7,930 nt of DNA from Oxalobacteraceae bacterium (GTDB lineage: Bacteria; Pseudomonadota; Gammaproteobacteria; Burkholderiales; Burkholderiaceae_D). The stretch spans positions 1-7,930 of the forward strand of contig JAIXQV010000043.1 in the NCBI GenBank assembly GCA_027485535.1, read 5' to 3'. Positions within the stretch are counted from its first letter, which is position 1. Every line of letters begins with the position of its first letter. Of this stretch, positions 1-6,274 are shown in pieces. The notes below the pieces were generated by a model. That model had not been told where the DNA came from. It worked only from the letters and a program-made list of their open reading frames with translations, and did not search any database. A program made the translations under genes and the position numbers.

Positions 1-1
1 C

Positions 2-1645
2 CGCTTCACCCTGGACGCGATGCCCGGCAAGCAGATGGCGATCGACGCCGACCTGAACGCCGGCTCAATCACGCAAGAACAAGCCAAGACCCGCCGCGAC
101 GAGATCGCGCAGGAAGCGGACTTCTTCGGCTCGATGGATGGTGCTTCAAAATTCGTCTCCGGTGACGCGATCGCCGGTCTGCTGATCCTGATCATTAACA
201 TCGTGGGTGGACTCGCGATCGGCGTGGCCCAACATGGCCTCACCTTCGCCGACGCCGGCAAGCTGTACACCCTGCTGACGATTGGCGACGGCCTGGTGTC
301 CCAGATTCCCTCGCTGTTCCTGTCGCTGGCAACTGCGATCATCGTCACCCGCGTTACCACCTCGGAATCGGTCACCGATCAGGCGGTGTCGCAACTCGCG
401 AACCCTTCTGCTCTATTTATTAGTGCGGGCATCCTGACCATCCTCGGCATCGTGCCGGGTATGCCGCACACGGTTTTCCTGCTGCTGTCGCTGGTGGCGG
501 CCGCGCTGGGCTTCTTGTTGCTGCGTACGGAAGAAAAAACTGCCATCGAATCCGAGCAGGCCGCGGCCGAACAAAAAGCCGACGAGCCGAAAGAGTTGGG
601 CTGGGATGATGTGGAAGCCGTTGACCTGATCGGTCTGGAACTTGGCTATGGCCTGATCCCGCTGGTGAACCCCGAGACCGGTGGGCAGCTGATGCCACGC
701 GTCAAAGGCGTACGCAAGAAACTCTCTGCCGAATTAGGCTTCCTGGTGCAGCCGGTGCGTATTCGTGACGCGCTGAATCTGGACCCAGACGTGTATCACA
801 TCGTCTTGAACGGCGTGATGCGCGGCAAAGGCGATATCAAATCCGGCAGCGAATTAGCGATCAACCCGGGCAAGGTCTACGGCCAGCTCGAAGGCATTCC
901 GACCAAAGAGCCTGCATTCGGCCTGGACGCCGTGTGGATTGACCCGTCGCAGCGCGACTACGCGCGGACGCTTGGTTACACCGTGGTTGATCCGGCAACT
1001 GCGATTGCCACCCATTTGAATAAAGTCTTGCGCGAGAACGCTTCCGAGCTGCTGTCGCATGATGAGACTCAGCAGCTGCTCGACAAGCTGGCGCAGAAGT
1101 CACCCAAGCTGGTGGAAGACCTGGTGCCCGGCAAGATGGCACTCGGCGTGATCACGCGCACCTTGCAGCACCTGTTAACTGAGGGCATCCCGATCCGCGA
1201 TATGCGGACCATCATTGAGACGCTGTCTGAGGCTGCCGCCAGAACCCAAGACCCCGAGCAGTTGAGCGCCAGCGTGCGCCCGAAACTGGGCCGCATGATT
1301 GTGCAAGACCTGATCGACGCTAAAGACAACTTGCCGGTGATGACACTGGCACCCGACCTCGAGCAATTGCTGCACAACGTACTGACGAATGGTGCGCCCG
1401 GGCAAAGCGTCGTGATCGAGCCCGGCCTTGCCGAGAGCTTGTTCAGTGCACTACGCCAAGCCGCAACCTCGGTCGAAGACCAGGGCAATCCCGCGGTACT
1501 GGTGGTCGCACCGTCGATCCGCCCATGGTTATCCAAAATGGTTCGGCACCGCATCCCCGAGATGACGGTGCTGTCGTATACCGAGATCCCCGACGACCAG
1601 GCCGTCAAGGTGATCTTCACGGTTGAAGCTCAGAATAAAGCCTGA
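2..1645 (+). CDS. flhA: Flagellar export gate protein FlhA, C-terminal 547 residues (5' end outside window)
   Basis: FlhA is the large inner-membrane subunit of the flagellar type III export gate. It couples proton flow to export and docks chaperone-substrate complexes. The reading frame is open from base 2, so the gene is cut by the window edge; aligned to Salmonella FlhA from memory, about 150 residues are missing and the full length would be near 700, normal for the family. The visible part opens with the FHIPEP-family motif FTLDAMPGKQMAIDADLNAG. GASKF-GD follows, with a Lys and Asp (visible residues 50 and 55) at the places of Salmonella K203 and D208; an Asp at 96 matches D249. Four hydrophobic segments lie near residues 54-76, 90-116, 137-154 and 157-174. 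A Glu/Ala/Lys-rich linker (about 175-200) leads to the cytoplasmic domain, which contains RxYARxLGYTVVDP-like and VPGK motifs and ends with the typical SYTEIPDD segment. flhF follows after 14 nt. No frameshift or missing key residue is seen. Confidence 0.97.
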   Translation, partial: RFTLDAMPGKQMAIDADLNAGSITQEQAKTRRDEIAQEADFFGSMDGASKFVSGDAIAGLLILIINIVGGLAIGVAQHGLTFADAGKLYTLLTIGDGLVSQIPSLFLSLATAIIVTRVTTSESVTDQAVSQLANPSALFISAGILTILGIVPGMPHTVFLLLSLVAAALGFLLLRTEEKTAIESEQAAAEQKADEPKELGWDDVEAVDLIGLELGYGLIPLVNPETGGQLMPRVKGVRKKLSAELGFLVQPVRIRDALNLDPDVYHIVLNGVMRGKGDIKSGSELAINPGKVYGQLEGIPTKEPAFGLDAVWIDPSQRDYARTLGYTVVDPATAIATHLNKVLRENASELLSHDETQQLLDKLAQKSPKLVEDLVPGKMALGVITRTLQHLLTEGIPIRDMRTIIETLSEAAARTQDPEQLSASVRPKLGRMIVQDLIDAKDNLPVMTLAPDLEQLLHNVLTNGAPGQSVVIEPGLAESLFSALRQAATSVEDQGNPAVLVVAPSIRPWLSKMVRHRIPEMTVLSYTEIPDDQAVKVIFTVEAQNKA

Positions 1646-1659
1646 TCAGGACAGTCATC

Positions 1660-3006
1660 ATGGAACTGAAACGCATCCTTGCCAAAGATCTGCGCAGAGC
1701 GACGGAAAAAGCCGTCAAACTGTACGGTGAAGACGTGCTGGTGATCTCTAATGCGAAGGTCAACGGCCAGCACGAAGTCATCGTGGCGGTCGACCTTGGC
1801 GCCGAACCAGCGAATGAGGACAGCCCGTGGCTGCAGGCTAATCGAAGCACCGATAGCGGTGATACCCAGCTGTTTCAGACCGCGTTGCGCGAGAGTGTGC
1901 GTGAGCAGAAAGAACTGTCCGGCGATATCGAAGACGATGTCACTTACGACAGCATGCTGCGTCAAAGAGCACAGGCCGAGCCATCGAATAGCAACCCAGA
2001 CCGCCGTGCCGCCGATCATCGCGAGTACATTCGTGGTCGTGAAATCGTTGATCTGGTGCGCGACGAACTGGCCGCGATGCGCAAAGAATTCAAACTGGCG
2101 CAGCGTGTGGTCGCCTGGCAGAGCGAGTCACCCGCGCGCAGCGCAGTCAAACCGCTCGTGGCCGCATTGGCTGAGGCCAGCATTCCGGTTTCTCTGCGTA
2201 CCCTGCTGGTCGATCATGTGAGCGCGATGGATGATCTGGCACAGGCAAAACAATCACTGCACGCGCATCTATCAAAAAGCATGGGCGAGCACTGGGCCAA
2301 GCTGCCGCAGCGCGGCGTGCATGCCATCACCGGCCCTGCCGGTGCAGGCAAGACCATGATGGTGGCGCGTCTTGCGCGTACCGCTGCTGAACGCAAAGGT
2401 CCGGAATCGGTCGCAGTAATCTCGTACGCTGATCAACGTGCCGGTGCCTGGAGCCAAATACAAATGCTGTGCGCACAAGCCGGTGTTGATTGCCTGCGTG
2501 CGAATGACCCAGAAACCTTGAGAATTCTGCTCGGCGAGTTAGGCCAGCGCCACTTGGTGCTGATCGATACCCCGGGCGTGGAAGTGTTCACCCGCATTGA
2601 GCAGATTCGCTCATGCTCGTCGGACATCGCCTGTCATTTATTGTTACCTGCGGACGCAGCCGGCACGACGGTACGCAAGTATCTAGTGGATGCACCCAAC
2701 CCCTGGCACAGCCTGATGGCCACACGACTGGATGAGGCGACACAGCCATGGGCGCTGATTCAGGTGCTGTGCGATCAGCCGGTACCGTTATCGGCGGCCT
2801 CGCACTCCCCGCTCGCCACTGAAGGCTGCACCGTACTTACCGCCAATGAACTCGTCACCCTGGCAATCAGAGGACTCTCGGTCGAGATGCCGCTGGTGGC
2901 CGATGAATTAGTCGATGACTCCGGCATTGCAGTCACCGATCCCTCTGTTATGACTGCCGCGCAAGCGCTGGTCGCACGTCTTGAAAAGAGCGCTCATGCA
3001 AGCTAG
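1660..3006 (+). CDS. flhF: Flagellar biosynthesis GTPase FlhF (SRP-family), diverged
   Basis: FlhF is an SRP/FtsY-type GTPase that marks the site of flagellar assembly, the cell pole in polar flagellates. The start ATG has CAGGA 8 nt upstream. The 448 residues are close to the family length. The N-terminus (MELKRILAKD, then LYGEDVLVISN) is the usual FlhF opening. Residues 45-125 are a polar linker, about 126-215 a helical N domain, and about 218-380 the G domain. G motifs seen: P-loop GPAGAGKT (225-232), a D-R-GA-Q segment (258-267) matching the SRP-family DTYRxGAxxQL motif, DTPG (303-306) where DTAG is usual, and TRLD (355-358) where TKxD is usual. The closing GQxVPEDL-like motif common in FlhF is not seen; SHSPLATEGC stands in its place. 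So it is FlhF by order and architecture, but with unusual nucleotide-binding motifs. It overlaps flhG by 11 nt, which suggests translational coupling. Confidence 0.93.
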   Translation: MELKRILAKDLRRATEKAVKLYGEDVLVISNAKVNGQHEVIVAVDLGAEPANEDSPWLQANRSTDSGDTQLFQTALRESVREQKELSGDIEDDVTYDSMLRQRAQAEPSNSNPDRRAADHREYIRGREIVDLVRDELAAMRKEFKLAQRVVAWQSESPARSAVKPLVAALAEASIPVSLRTLLVDHVSAMDDLAQAKQSLHAHLSKSMGEHWAKLPQRGVHAITGPAGAGKTMMVARLARTAAERKGPESVAVISYADQRAGAWSQIQMLCAQAGVDCLRANDPETLRILLGELGQRHLVLIDTPGVEVFTRIEQIRSCSSDIACHLLLPADAAGTTVRKYLVDAPNPWHSLMATRLDEATQPWALIQVLCDQPVPLSAASHSPLATEGCTVLTANELVTLAIRGLSVEMPLVADELVDDSGIAVTDPSVMTAAQALVARLEKSAHAS

Positions 3007-3835
3007 GCAAGCACAAACCAAGCGCCGCACCGAGGTGATCGGCATCGCCAGCGGTAAAGGCGGTGTCGGCAAGACTACCTTGTCATCGAATCTCGCGGTC
3101 GCTTTGTCGATGATGGGCAAGCAGGTCATGCTGCTGGATGCAGATTTAGGGCTGGCGAATGCGCAGATCGCGCTGGGCTGCCAGACGCAGTACAACTTGT
3201 CGCATGTGATCGCTGGTGAAAAATCGCTGAAAGAAGTGATCGTCACCTCACGCCAAGGCGTCAAGCTGGTCCCCGGCGCTTCGGGTGTGCATCAGATGGC
3301 AGCGATCTCGGCACCCGTGACCGCTGGCATTGTGCAAGCCTTCTCAGAACTCGATGATGAGATCGACTATCTGATCGTGGATACCGCTGCGGGTATTGCG
3401 CCGTCGGTACTGGCTTTCATGGAAGCCTGCCAGCGTCGCTTCATTGTTGTCAAAGACGAGCCCTCTTCGATTGCGGATGCCTACGGCATCATCAAGGTGA
3501 TGACACGTGATCTCGAGTTGGACGAGATCTATCTGATTCCGAATATGGTCGAAAGCCAAGCCGCGGGCGCACAGCTGTACCGCCGCGTGAATGAGGTATG
3601 TGACCGTTTCCTTGGCAAGACACTGCAGTATCTAACCTCTATTGAAACCGACGAGCTGGTGTTGTCGGCCTTGAAGAAGTACCAATCCGTGATGGAGTTT
3701 GCACCCGGCAGTGCCGGTGCGCGAGACTTCCGCCGATTGGCCGATGCAATCACCAACCTCCCTGAAATCAGCCACCTGTCTGGTGGTCTGCAATTCTTCA
3801 TGGAGCGACTGGTGAAGCAAAACTCTGGAGGCTGA
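2996..3835 (+). CDS. flhG: MinD-like ATPase FlhG (FleN/YlxH), flagellar number regulator
   Basis: FlhG/FleN is a MinD/ParA-type ATPase that limits flagellar number, acting with FlhF and, in Pseudomonas, against the master regulator FleQ. I chose the ATG at 2996 (279 residues): AAAAGAG lies 5 nt upstream and the next residues lead quickly into the fold. An in-frame TTG at 2981 would add five residues but has no ribosome binding site. Motifs: deviant Walker A GKGGVGKT (20-27, with the MinD-type signature Lys 21), LLDADLGLAN (46-55), DTAAG (129-133), and DEPSSIADAYGIIK (154-167), the family's counterpart of DEPTSITDAYALIK. The C-terminal QFFMERLVKQ (266-275) is an amphipathic helix like the membrane-targeting tip of FleN. 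The N-terminus lacks a clear DQAxxLR FlhF-activating motif; RQAQTKR (4-10) is at best a relic. The start lies inside the flhF 3' end and fliA begins 3 nt after the stop. Confidence 0.96.
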   Translation: MQARQAQTKRRTEVIGIASGKGGVGKTTLSSNLAVALSMMGKQVMLLDADLGLANAQIALGCQTQYNLSHVIAGEKSLKEVIVTSRQGVKLVPGASGVHQMAAISAPVTAGIVQAFSELDDEIDYLIVDTAAGIAPSVLAFMEACQRRFIVVKDEPSSIADAYGIIKVMTRDLELDEIYLIPNMVESQAAGAQLYRRVNEVCDRFLGKTLQYLTSIETDELVLSALKKYQSVMEFAPGSAGARDFRRLADAITNLPEISHLSGGLQFFMERLVKQNSGG

Positions 3836-3838
3836 GCT

Positions 3839-4561
3839 ATGCCACCGTCAATACGACTGTACGAAGAAACCTGTGACCGCGGCGAGGCGCTGATTTTGGA
3901 GCACCTTGGCATGGTCAAGCGCATCGCGGTCCACCTAAAAGCACGCATCCCGCCTTTCATGGAAGTGGATGAGCTGGTGCAAGTCGGCATGATCGGCTTG
4001 ATTGAGGCGGCACGATCGTTTGATGCCGGCAAAGGTGTAGCCTTTGAAAGCTACGCGCATACGCGAATTCGCGGTGCCATGATCGATGAGGTACGCCGAC
4101 TCTCTTTCCTGCCACGCTCTGCGGTTGCGTTTAATAAATCGCAGAACAGCGCCAACCAAGCGCTTGCATCGGAACTCGGGCGCGCGCCAACGCAGGCAGA
4201 GCTGGCCGAGTTCATGGGCATGGAACTGGACACCTACGAAAAAGATCGTGGTGCCGCCAGACAGTTCGAGACTTATTCGATTGAGGTCGTTGCCGATGAA
4301 GTGATGCAGCTGCCCGAGCAGTCCTCGCGTCAACCGGAGTCGATTGTCGAAGAAGCCGAAATGATGGATGCGCTGACCGCAGCGATCGACGGACTGCCCG
4401 AGCGTGACAAGCTGGTGATCTCGCTCTACTACGTAGAAGAGTTGAACCTGCGCGAAATCGGCGAGGTATTGGGTGTATCGGAATCGCGCGTGTCGCAGAT
4501 TCTATCGGCCAATGTCAAAAAGCTGCGCTCACAGCTCAACCCGGAGCCAGCGCTGCGCTGA
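3839..4561 (+). CDS. fliA: RNA polymerase sigma factor FliA (sigma-28)
   Basis: FliA directs RNA polymerase to late flagellar promoters (flagellin, chaperones, motor and chemotaxis genes) and is held inactive by FlgM until the hook is complete. The start ATG follows GGAGG by 7 nt, and only 3 nt separate it from flhG. The length of 240 residues is typical. Region 2 spans about 15-95, with VDELVQVGMIGLIEAARSFD (core binding) and YAHTRIRGAMIDEVRR (-10 recognition). Region 3 is about 105-160. Region 4 (about 175-232) has LPERDKLVISLYYVEELNLREIG and the helix-turn-helix GVSESRVSQI. Residues matching E. coli D81, R84 and R91 are kept (D83, R86, R93). The common Asp-Trp before the Pro-Arg is Ser-Phe here (89-90), and two Args just after it are Val/Ala. 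A matching sigma-28 promoter lies downstream in front of fliS. Confidence 0.97.
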   Translation: MPPSIRLYEETCDRGEALILEHLGMVKRIAVHLKARIPPFMEVDELVQVGMIGLIEAARSFDAGKGVAFESYAHTRIRGAMIDEVRRLSFLPRSAVAFNKSQNSANQALASELGRAPTQAELAEFMGMELDTYEKDRGAARQFETYSIEVVADEVMQLPEQSSRQPESIVEEAEMMDALTAAIDGLPERDKLVISLYYVEELNLREIGEVLGVSESRVSQILSANVKKLRSQLNPEPALR

Positions 4562-4596
4562 TCGAAGAACTTCATGACGCATTGGATGAGATACCT

Positions 4597-5502
4597 ATGG
4601 GGCCGCAAATGAATACCATCATGCTGCTGCTGATTTTTACCGGGCTGGTTGGCATGCTGCTGGTCGTGTTCTTCATGCTCGAACGCGTGAATGACATCCA
4701 CAAGCACTCCGACATCCCGCAACGAGGTCATATTGACCCCGCCGCCATGTTTGGTGGCCTGACCGGCAAAAACCTGTGGGATGCGCTGATCGGCGTGCCG
4801 ATGCCGGGCTGGGATCAAAAACGCATTGCGGCGATCCGACCACGCTACGACCTGGTATTGCAAAAACATCTGGAGCTACTGTTTGAAGACGGCAAGCTGG
4901 ACGGCCGCGAAGGCTTCGTAAGCCCGGTGCGGTGCGACCGCATGGTGCCAACGCTGCGCGGCGAGGTTGAGTCTTGGATACCGCATGAATTTGCCTCCGG
5001 TATTTACCGCGCCGGCTACGCCATCGCCACCACACCAGAAGAAGACCGCGAGCCGATTCGCCAGCAAATTGATATGGTGGGCGACGCCCTATTCGCAGCC
5101 GTTGGGCTGCCACCGAACCCGCTCACTTCTATCTTGATGCCCCATCTGGATCGACCCAAGCCACCAGAAGACGAGGTTAACGAGGAAGATCAAGCCAACG
5201 GCCAAGACGCCAGCGCAGATGGCACCGAAAACGCATCGACTTCGAACGGATCGACCATCGCCGCGCTTCCGGCGCCCGATACCCCTAACCTCCTGACACC
5301 GGAGCTCACGGCCAGCCGGGAGCCCGTCGCCGCCGGCCTCGGCACTGAGCAAACTGCAGATAGTCAGGTAGCCGAGCCCGTGGCCGAAGCCAGTGGTGCC
5401 GACACCTCAGCCGAGAACGTGGCTGCCAGCGAAACGCCTGATGAGCAAGACAAGGACAAGGACAAGGACAAGGACAAGGCAGAGGCGAAAGTAGGCGCCT
5501 AA
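4597..5502 (+). CDS. Unrecognised membrane-anchored protein with acidic disordered tail
   Basis: I do not recognise this 301-residue protein. The ATG at 4597 is preferred because GGATGAG lies about 6 nt upstream; an in-frame TTG (4582) and a later ATG (4609) are alternatives. One hydrophobic helix spans residues about 7-27. The flank after it carries Arg, Lys and His, which weakly favours the rest of the protein lying in the cytoplasm. Residues about 38-183 look globular and mostly helical, with aromatic and Gly/Pro landmarks (FGGLTGKNLWDALIGVPMPGW at 52-72) and one Cys (113). From about 184 the chain is low-complexity, rich in Ala, Glu, Asp, Thr and Pro, and ends in five Asp-Lys pairs encoded by a perfect hexanucleotide repeat. 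It starts 35 nt after fliA with no visible terminator between, so co-transcription is likely. In Pseudomonas and Vibrio cheY occupies this place; this protein shows no CheY features. A role in motility is inferred from position only. Confidence 0.85.
   Translation: MGPQMNTIMLLLIFTGLVGMLLVVFFMLERVNDIHKHSDIPQRGHIDPAAMFGGLTGKNLWDALIGVPMPGWDQKRIAAIRPRYDLVLQKHLELLFEDGKLDGREGFVSPVRCDRMVPTLRGEVESWIPHEFASGIYRAGYAIATTPEEDREPIRQQIDMVGDALFAAVGLPPNPLTSILMPHLDRPKPPEDEVNEEDQANGQDASADGTENASTSNGSTIAALPAPDTPNLLTPELTASREPVAAGLGTEQTADSQVAEPVAEASGADTSAENVAASETPDEQDKDKDKDKDKAEAKVGA
5449..5478 (+). repeat. (GACAAG)x5 coding hexanucleotide repeat
   Basis: Five perfect tandem copies of GACAAG encode five Asp-Lys pairs near the C-terminus of the unknown membrane protein. 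The preceding GAGCAA resembles the unit. Because the unit is 6 bp, slippage would change tail length without breaking the frame, so this could be a length-polymorphic site but not an on/off switch. Confidence 0.95.
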
Positions 5503-5519
5503 TTAAGCAACATCGACAA

Positions 5520-5541
5520 CAGCGGCAAGCAATTGCCGCTG
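5520..5541 (+). terminator. GCAA-capped hairpin after the fliA-distal gene; weak terminator candidate
   Basis: A 9-bp perfect stem (5520-5528 with 5533-5541) is closed by a GCAA (GNRA-type) loop, 17 nt after the stop of the unknown membrane protein. Only four T follow, starting 8 nt beyond the stem, so it is not a standard intrinsic terminator. It may partly terminate the flhA-fliA transcript or protect its 3' end before the fliS promoter. Confidence 0.45.
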
Positions 5542-5573
5542 ATCCCAGTTTTGGAGCCGTAACGAAAACTCAC

Positions 5574-5600
5574 TAAAGCTTGTGACGGCGGTGCCGATCA
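5574..5600 (+). promoter_or_regulatory. Sigma-28 (FliA) promoter of fliS
   Basis: TAAAGCTT (5574-5581) and GCCGATCA (5593-5600) match the FliA consensus TAAAGTTT / GCCGATAA with one mismatch in each half. The TAAA to GCCG gap is exactly 15 nt, the consensus spacing. Transcription would begin near 5607, giving a leader of about 30 nt with a GGAG site for fliS. I found no comparable pair elsewhere in the window. Confidence 0.88.
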
Positions 5601-5637
5601 TAGGTCTGACGCAATGATTTACTTGGAGCGACAGACC

Positions 5638-6057
5638 ATGAATATGAGAGAACGTGCATTAGCTAGTTATGGCGACGTAAAAGTCACCACGGGTGTGGCC
5701 GGAGCTGACAACGTGCAGCTGATTCAAATGCTGTTTGATGGCTTGATCGAGAGCCTGGCGACGGCCAAGGGCCATATCGAGCGTGGCTCGATCATGGAGA
5801 AATCCAAGGCTTTGGCACGCGCCGGCCGTATCGTCGTGGGTCTGCAAGGTGCACTGGACTTCGACAAAGGCGGCGACATCGCTCGTAACCTGAACGACTT
5901 GTATAGCTATGTCACCCGACGCCTGTTCCATGTGAACGCGCACAATGATCTCGAGGCACTGGCGGAAGTCCATAACCTCATGAGCGAGATCCGGGGCGCA
6001 TGGGCAATGGTGCCGCAGCTGGTACCCGCATCGCAGCGATTGGCCGCGATCAACTGA
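5638..6057 (+). CDS. fliS: Flagellin export chaperone FliS
   Basis: FliS binds the C-terminus of newly made flagellin in the cytoplasm, stops premature polymerisation and delivers it to FlhA. I chose ATG 5638 (139 residues, close to the family's usual length of about 135): GGAG lies 9 nt upstream. The in-frame ATG at 5614 would lie about 7 nt from the predicted transcript start with no ribosome binding site. The family pattern is clear: the conserved N-terminal Tyr (YGDV, 11-14), LIQMLFDGLIESL (28-40), a helix with ARAGRIVVGLQGALDF (60-75), NLNDLYSYVTRRL (84-96) and the Trp near the end (122). It stands alone: no fliD, flaG or fliT is adjacent. A FliA promoter lies just upstream and a strong terminator 32 nt downstream, so it is probably monocistronic and expressed late. 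Confidence 0.95.
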   Translation: MNMRERALASYGDVKVTTGVAGADNVQLIQMLFDGLIESLATAKGHIERGSIMEKSKALARAGRIVVGLQGALDFDKGGDIARNLNDLYSYVTRRLFHVNAHNDLEALAEVHNLMSEIRGAWAMVPQLVPASQRLAAIN

Positions 6058-6089
6058 TCCGAGCGCGCGCAGCGCGCCAGACCAAGGGC

Positions 6090-6122
6090 ATCCCGCCGCG
6101 GTGACGTGGCGGGATTTTTTTT
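6090..6122 (+). terminator. Intrinsic terminator of fliS
   Basis: An 8-bp perfect stem, ATCCCGCC (6090-6097) with GGCGGGAT (6108-6115), can extend by one G-T and two G-C pairs to a GTGA (GNRA-type) loop at 6101-6104. Eight T (6115-6122) follow directly. It lies 32 nt after the fliS stop and is followed by the fliK promoter region, so it separates the two units. Confidence 0.93.
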
Positions 6123-6149
6123 GCCCGTGCAGGTCGCGCTTGTTGAAGG

Positions 6150-6185
6150 ATTTCTGCCGCAATTTCTGCCGCAATTTCTGCCGCA
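6150..6185. repeat. Three perfect tandem copies of a 12-bp unit upstream of fliK
   Basis: ATTTCTGCCGCA occurs three times head-to-tail (6150-6161, 6162-6173, 6174-6185) in non-coding DNA. The array lies about 60-95 bp before the predicted fliK transcript start, in reach for sites bound by activators of sigma-54 promoters. The last copy forms the left arm of a dyad at 6179-6194. Function is unknown. Confidence 0.97.
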
Positions 6186-6194
6186 CTTGCGGCA
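6179..6194. promoter_or_regulatory. Dyad TGCCGCA-CT-TGCGGCA, candidate operator or hairpin
   Basis: Two 7-bp perfect inverted arms are separated by 2 bp. The left arm is the end of the third 12-bp repeat, and the same heptamer also occurs in the two earlier copies. In RNA it would form a hairpin with a short loop, with no T run after it. It lies about 50-65 bp before the predicted fliK start, so a protein-binding site is the more likely reading. This is inference from position and symmetry. Confidence 0.4.
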
Positions 6195-6215
6195 AAGCCC
6201 GCGGACAGGCTCGGG

Positions 6216-6232
6216 CTGACACGTTTCTTGCA
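6216..6232 (+). promoter_or_regulatory. Sigma-54-like -24/-12 promoter of fliK
   Basis: CTGACACG-TTTC-TTGCA fits the sigma-54 consensus YTGGCACG-N4-TTGCW, with correct spacing (10 nt between the -24 and -12 dinucleotides) and a single departure: the second G of the -24 GG is A. Transcription would begin near 6243, about 32 nt before the fliK ATG. In P. aeruginosa fliK belongs to the RpoN/FleR-dependent class, which agrees with this reading. Confidence 0.62.
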
Positions 6233-6274
6233 TAAAGGCCCATAGAACCGATTTTTGCAAGGAAGCGAAGCCCT

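Noticed and set aside
1069..1620. 183-codon open frame on the minus strand opposite flhA
   Set aside because: Lies wholly within the well-conserved flhA cytoplasmic domain and has no family features.
2011..2018. GCCGATCA inside flhF as a sigma-28 -10 element
   Set aside because: No TAAA-like -35 at the required spacing upstream.
2981..2995. TTG as start of flhG
   Set aside because: No ribosome binding site before it; the ATG at 2996 has one and gives a normal N-terminus.
4582..4596. TTG as start of the unknown membrane protein
   Set aside because: TTG is a rare start and overlaps the likely ribosome binding site of the ATG at 4597.
5614..5637. Upstream ATG for fliS
   Set aside because: It would lie about 7 nt from the predicted sigma-28 transcript start, with no ribosome binding site; FliS homology begins after 5638.
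6063..6077. GCGCGC inverted repeat just after fliS
   Set aside because: Three-base loop and simple alternating GC; the real terminator is the next hairpin.
6150..6194. Short CRISPR-like array
   Set aside because: The 12-bp units abut with no spacers; it is a simple tandem repeat.
5659..6243. 194-codon open frame on the minus strand opposite fliS
   Set aside because: Shadow of fliS; its repeats come from the 12-bp array and terminator, and it shows no recognisable protein features.
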